A stretch of 33,379 nt of DNA, from positions 1-33,379 of the forward strand of contig MZNV01000771.1 of the NCBI GenBank assembly GCA_002081555.1. The letters run 5' to 3'. The notes beneath the pieces were generated by a model. It saw only the letters and a program-made list of their open reading frames with translations, was not told the DNA's origin and did not search any database. The position numbers and the translations under genes were made by a program. Below, piece by piece: positions 28,827-33,379 of the stretch. This DNA is from Protostelium mycophagum. Taxonomy: Eukaryota > Evosea > Variosea > Protosteliida > Protosteliaceae. Each line of letters opens with the position of its first letter. Position 1 is the stretch's first letter.

Positions 28827-31102
28827 ATGGACGGTCCTGAAATCATTGTTCTCGATGGTGACGGTGAGGGCTTGAGTTCTGCCATGATCTGACGAAGACA
28901 CCAGACTTCAGTGTTGCAGAGATGAACAGAGCAACATCTCTCGATTCTTTACACAGGAAAAGTCGATCATCGCCTGGCGGAGGGGTATATAATTTATTAT
29001 ATGTGAAGAAATGTCATCAGCTCTATCTCCTTCTTTTTTGCATTTAAGAGCGCCAAAACTCTAATTTTCCATAGAGTGTCTTTACCATCGAATTGGATGG
29101 ACATAAATATGTTGGCCAATGGAATCAAAGAGATGGATTGCCTCAAGGACAAGGCACTCTATTTTTCGCAGATGGTTACCGTTATGAAGGCATGTGGAAT
29201 GGTGGACAGCAGAATGGTCAAGGAACACTGTGGATGACAAGTGGTGATGTCTACAGAGTACGTAATCTGTCTTGATCCATTTGTGATGATATATTACAAA
29301 TTGATCCATTTCCTGATTTTAAATCAACAGGGAGAATGGTTTGACGGCCAAATGCAAGGACAAGGTACTTTGGAATACATCAACGGTGATGTCTACACCG
29401 GCCAATGGTCAGAAGGTGTTCAGAGTGGCATCGGCTCTCTCGCCTTTGCAAACGGTGACGTGTACACCGGACAATGGATGGGGGGCCAGACGAGTGGGCA
29501 GGGAACTCTGACTTATAAATCTGGAGGTACATACCAAGGCGAATGGCAGAACGGCCTGCAGCAAGGATACGGCGTCAGAATGTGAGTTCCTCGTGAATTT
29601 TTTTCGAGGAATTTTATGGTATTTTGGCGCCAAAACGATCTCTTGGAATAAGCTTTGACCTTCAAAAGTTACTCTGACGGGATGCGATATGAAGGTCAAT
29701 GGAAGAACGGTCAAAGGTGAGGACAATCACATACGAATTTAAATTAATAAAAATGTCAAAAATGTCAAAGTATCAAAAGTGTCAAAAGTGTCAAAAATGT
29801 CAAATAAAATCACAAACTTTTCTTCTCAAAAAATCAAGAAAATATCTGAAAATAAAAGGAGCGGAAGAGGGGCTCTGTACACCCCAAACGGAGACCTTCG
29901 TTACGAAGGAGAATGGTCTGGAGGTCTTCAGAACGGCAAGGGGGTGTTCAAATACATCGATGGGGGGTCTTATATAGGCATGTGGCAGGATGGACACAGG
30001 CACGGGCACGGTATGTCTTTGATGTCGACATTTTTTCGTTGGTGTCGTCGACCTCAAATAAATGTGCATTGTTATCTTAGAGCGTATTTTGCAGAGAATA
30101 CAATAATGTAGACATATCCTCATCAAAAATACCCATCTACAACGGTCGATTTTGATCCAAAAATAGGCATAAGAAAATATCCTGATGGCAGTGAATATAA
30201 CGGGACATGGAGAGAAGGATGGCAGTGCGGAAGGGGTCAACTCACCTACTCCACGGGGGAGGCGTAAGTCACGTGACCCACGAAATTTCGACGAAATTTC
30301 ACAGGTACGATGGAGACTGGCGTGACGGCCAACAGAACGGATTCGGTGTACATACCAACCGCTTGACTGGAAGTTTTTACGAAGGCATGTGGGAATTTGG
30401 ACTTCGCAACGGTCCCGGAACTAAACTATATTCGGATGGAAGCAAATACGATGGGCATTGGAGGCAAGGATGGCAGGATGGGCAAGGTGTACTCACCTTT
30501 ACCGACGGTGACAAGTGTGTTTCTTATTATTTTTGGGCTTTATGGCCTATTTTGTGAGAAACTATTCGTCTTGAAGAATATTTTTGTATGGAATATTATT
30601 TTCTTTTCATAAATAAATGATTATTGTGAACTAAAATAAAAAGGTACGAGGGTGACTGGCGTGATGGAGAGATGTGTGGAATGGGGGCGTTTCAATGTGC
30701 AGATGGAGGCAGATATGAAGGAGAATGGCGTAACAAACGTCCGAATGGACGCGGAGTATGCATCTACGCAGAGGGTGAAAAGTGAGATCTCCATGAAATT
30801 TCGAGAACTTTCCCATTCCTTCCTCCCAACATTTCGAATTCAAATTTTCCCGCCAAAACTTTTTGCCAAATTTTCCGGACTAAAAATGACGAATGCGTTG
30901 TAGATACGAGGGAGAGTGGAGGGACGGTCAGAGCAACGGTGAAGGGGTCATCTATTTCCCCAACGGCAGCAAATTCGAAGGGCATTGGAGAGATAACCAG
31001 AGAAACGGGGACGGCATCATACATTTCCACAACGGAGATAAGTATTACTGCAATTTTGAAAACGACACACTAAACAAGGTCAGTAAATCAATCAAATCCT
31101 GA
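28827..31102 (+). CDS. MORN-repeat protein (about 17 repeats)
   Basis: Exons 28827-28863, 28920-28984, 29075-29257, 29331-29581, 29669-29716, 29859-30010, 30167-30263, 30305-30514, 30644-30781 and 30904-31102, 459 residues if it stops at TGA 31100-31102. After about 40 Ser-rich residues come about 17 tandem 23-residue MORN units of the form YEGEWRDGQSNGEGVIYFPN. MORN arrays form elongated beta structures and usually act as membrane or cytoskeletal scaffolds. Four of the last introns are phase 2 immediately before the YEG of a unit, so exon borders follow repeat borders. The last exon could instead splice at 31078 into the EVH1 reading frame (see next gene and findings). It begins only 30 bp after the previous stop codon. 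Confidence 0.9.
29750..29806. repeat. Short tandem repeat of AAAA(G/A)TGTC words in an intron
   Basis: About six imperfect copies of a 9-10-bp word (AAAAATGTC / AAAAGTGTC) follow one another in the MORN gene intron between 29716 and 29859. A microsatellite-like array with no evident role. Confidence 0.65.
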
Positions 31103-31164
31103 ATCGTCTTGTGATTTTATTTAGATTTTTGGTCTGCGATTGATGCCTACGGCATCGTTTTTAA

Positions 31165-32664
31165 ATGAAAAAATCACAAGCAATACAAAAGTTTGACGAA
31201 GCATCTACCGTGAATCCATGCTGCAAAATCTTGCCTCTACAAGCTACCGTGCATTGCACCCATAATTCTCATCAAGAAGACAACAGATATTTAAAAATCC
31301 AGAGCACCGCCGTGGTAAATCTAGCAAACGATGTGAGGTGCTTTGCCAGATTATGGACAAAAGCGGTAATCTATTATTGGGACAGCAGAATGCAAGAATA
31401 CGTCCCCTTTGGACACATAGAGGACGACTGTCTGTTGGCCATCTACACCGACCCAAACCTACATTTCTGCCGAGTTGTGGGACAGCAGATGCTTCCCCCC
31501 TTCGCGGTGAGTGACATGGGTCAGTGTCATTGGGTGACAGGTGTCAAGGTGTTATTATACAGCACATTGGACAGAGAGGTGGCAAACCCACAATTATTGG
31601 AATACAAAGGAAACTTTGTGTCTTGGTCAGACGGAAGGACACTTTACGGTGCCAAATTTGATTCTGAAGAGGACGCGACCCATTTTTTAACAGGTCTTTC
31701 CCATTCTTATTCTCTTGGTGAAATATCGTGAAACAATCTCAAGATCTAAAAATAGAACGCTAAAAATAGCGACAGATATGAGAGAATCACTCGCCGAACC
31801 CATAATGGAAACCATCATACCGCAGAAAGACTACACGCTCAACACAAACACCCACACTGAGAAGAGAGATACTAACAACAAAGCCCTCCTCACGCCAAGA
31901 GGAGCGATACAGAAGGGGCACATGGAAAGGTATAGACAAGAGAGGGACAGGCTGTCCTTCAGGCTGGAGCACATGGACCAACAGAAGTTTGCCGCGGAGG
32001 TTTGTGCTTTTTAGACTGAATTGGGGTTGTGATTTGGCGCCAAAATATTGTGTTGGTTGTAGATTTGTGACTGCAGCTATTTTACAGAAAATTATTTTTG
32101 TGTTTTATTGTGTGTCTACAACTCTGTCGCAAATGAACAAAAACATGTACAAAGACAGCAGTAATTGCGGTAATACAATTGGCCGCAGCAGAAATATATT
32201 CTTATACAAAGAGGCCAGAAAATGCATCTTCAAAACGTCTCATCACGGCTGTAATGACTTTCCAACAGCGCCAGAAAGGGACATTCGACCCGAAGACAAT
32301 AGAGGACCTGACACAGACACAAGCGATAGAGCAGGAGCCGACGCCCATCATGATCGGCTCCTTCATGCCAGAAGAATTGGAGGAGGAGCTGATGGAGAAT
32401 TATTACCCCGACCTCATCCCCCCAAAATCCTCTTTCGTGAGTCTTTTGCCGGCATTTGAAATTCAAAAATGGAAAGATGGCGCGAGAATCTACTGATCAT
32501 TGCAGAAGCGAGTGGCAGGAAAGAGGACACCCAGTTTTGTCTTGGAGCCAGTGTTTGAAGGAAAGAATGTGAAGGCACAACGGATTTATTCAAGCTCGAG
32601 TTGGGGAAGTGGTATCTCGAGATTCGCCAGGCCATCATCTTCAAAGGATGATTTTAATATATAG
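31165..32664 (+). CDS. EVH1 (WH1) domain protein
   Basis: Exons 31165-31506, 31549-31693, 31770-32003, 32159-32436 and 32506-32664, 385 residues. The first 170 residues form an EVH1 domain close in plan to Ena/VASP and Homer: FARLWTKAVIYYWDSRMQEY, VPFG, HFCRVVGQQM, GNFVSWSDGRTLYGAKFDSE, EDATHFL. EVH1 domains bind proline-rich ligands at actin-rich sites. After it come a charged helical stretch (ERYRQERDRLSFRLEHMDQQ) that could be coiled coil, a region rich in Glu/Pro, and a basic Ser-rich tail. There is no Pro-rich or EVH2 block, so it is not a canonical VASP. The third donor (32004) was chosen because it alone gives the phase required by the next exon; the acceptor may be 32158 or 32161. Confidence 0.75.
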
Positions 32665-33151
32665 ATTCTTGTGAAAATGGGACTTGATGATTTGATCTGA
32701 GGTGTGAAGACATGAAACAACAAGCATTTTCGATAAGAAAAATGAGTTGTGAAGAATATAACTATCTTTCCAAAGATGAAGGACCTCTTTTATGAATGCA
32801 GCTGTTCTATGAAAGACCTTCTGACATTCCATTCGATCCCCAAGACCTACCTCTAGTTCAGACCTCAAAAGTCTCAGTCGCCAAGATCCCATGATCGACC
32901 ACGCGATGGCTGAGGGTTCTTCAGAAAGATGGTCGCCTGTCCTGCCGCTTCCACGTCACCGAGAATGCCCTTGCGGCGTGTCATGGCGACAATCACGTGA
33001 CTGTTCTCTCATCCTAGAACTCGCTCTGGTAGTATTTTTCGGGGTGCGGTAACTTACCTAGACTGCTCGTGCTTTAACCTGCGGCACAAAATGTGTGCGG
33101 AGAGACACATTTTTAAGGCTCAGAACCTTCTATACCTACCTAAAACCAAAT
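32665..33151. promoter_or_regulatory. Intergenic region with the actin promoter
   Basis: About 490 bp between the EVH1 stop and the actin start. The right part is GC-richer and holds a CACGTG box at 32994-32999 and a TTTTTAAG TATA-like word at about 33,109, some 40 bp before the ATG; both are guesses from position. An ORF of 83 codons on the minus strand at 32,641-32,892 lacks coding-like codon use and is not called. Confidence 0.4.

Positions 33152-33379
<228 letters not shown>

Noticed and set aside
32641-32892. Minus-strand ORF of 83 codons between EVH1 and actin
   Set aside because: Codon use is not biased, ends in an AT-rich tail and overlaps the EVH1 3' end.
32890-33060. Possible tRNA or small RNA gene in the actin upstream region
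   Set aside because: No cloverleaf, A/B box pair or terminator could be drawn.

Overview
The window is nuclear DNA of a compact, intron-rich eukaryote. Nearly every gene is split by short GT-AG introns, mostly 35-100 nt. Splice sites had to be inferred from reading frame, codon use (coding exons favour C- or G-ending codons) and family motifs. Recognisable products are eukaryotic: P1 stalk protein, SNX3, Mediator MED17, RGP1, an EVH1 protein, MORN repeats and actin. The actin N-terminus, its intron after the GMCK motif and the general gene style fit an amoebozoan-type protist, but that placement is inference.

Layout. 1-2.65 kb: AT-rich, with only decayed, intronless ORFs and a 32-bp tandem repeat, quite unlike the rest. 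2.69-5.3 kb: lipid phosphate phosphatase (-), an SNX3-like PX protein (+) whose start codon overlaps the phosphatase start, and ribosomal protein P1 (+). 5.5-9.7 kb: a small cortactin-NTA-like protein, a BRCT protein and a nitronate monooxygenase, all +. 10.05-12.7 kb: a seven-helix opsin-related protein without the retinal lysine (+), a possible 33-residue microprotein (-), and a predicted pseudokinase (+). 12.9-16.05 kb: a secreted protein (-), an acidic-tailed protein (+), and decayed coding-like sequence. 16.2-22.4 kb: RGP1 (-) and MED17 (-). 22.47-26.5 kb: a membrane-anchored TPR-methyltransferase fusion (+), divergent from MED17. 26.5-28.8 kb: an unresolved minus-strand locus and an unrecognised gene with a weak NAC-like signature (+). 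28.8-32.7 kb: a MORN protein and an EVH1 protein, possibly one gene. 33.15 kb to the end: the 5' part of an actin gene.

Functional themes. Several genes touch actin or membranes: the NTA-like protein (Arp2/3), EVH1, MORN and actin; and SNX3, RGP1 and the phosphatase. This is ordinary gene mixture rather than one pathway. The most unusual features are the opsin-related protein, the stand-alone NTA protein, the TPR-methyltransferase fusion, a 35-bp hairpin inside a MED17 intron, and a small vocabulary of short motifs that recurs at intron ends and may mark introner-like elements. No search or alignment was run; family calls come from motifs read by eye.
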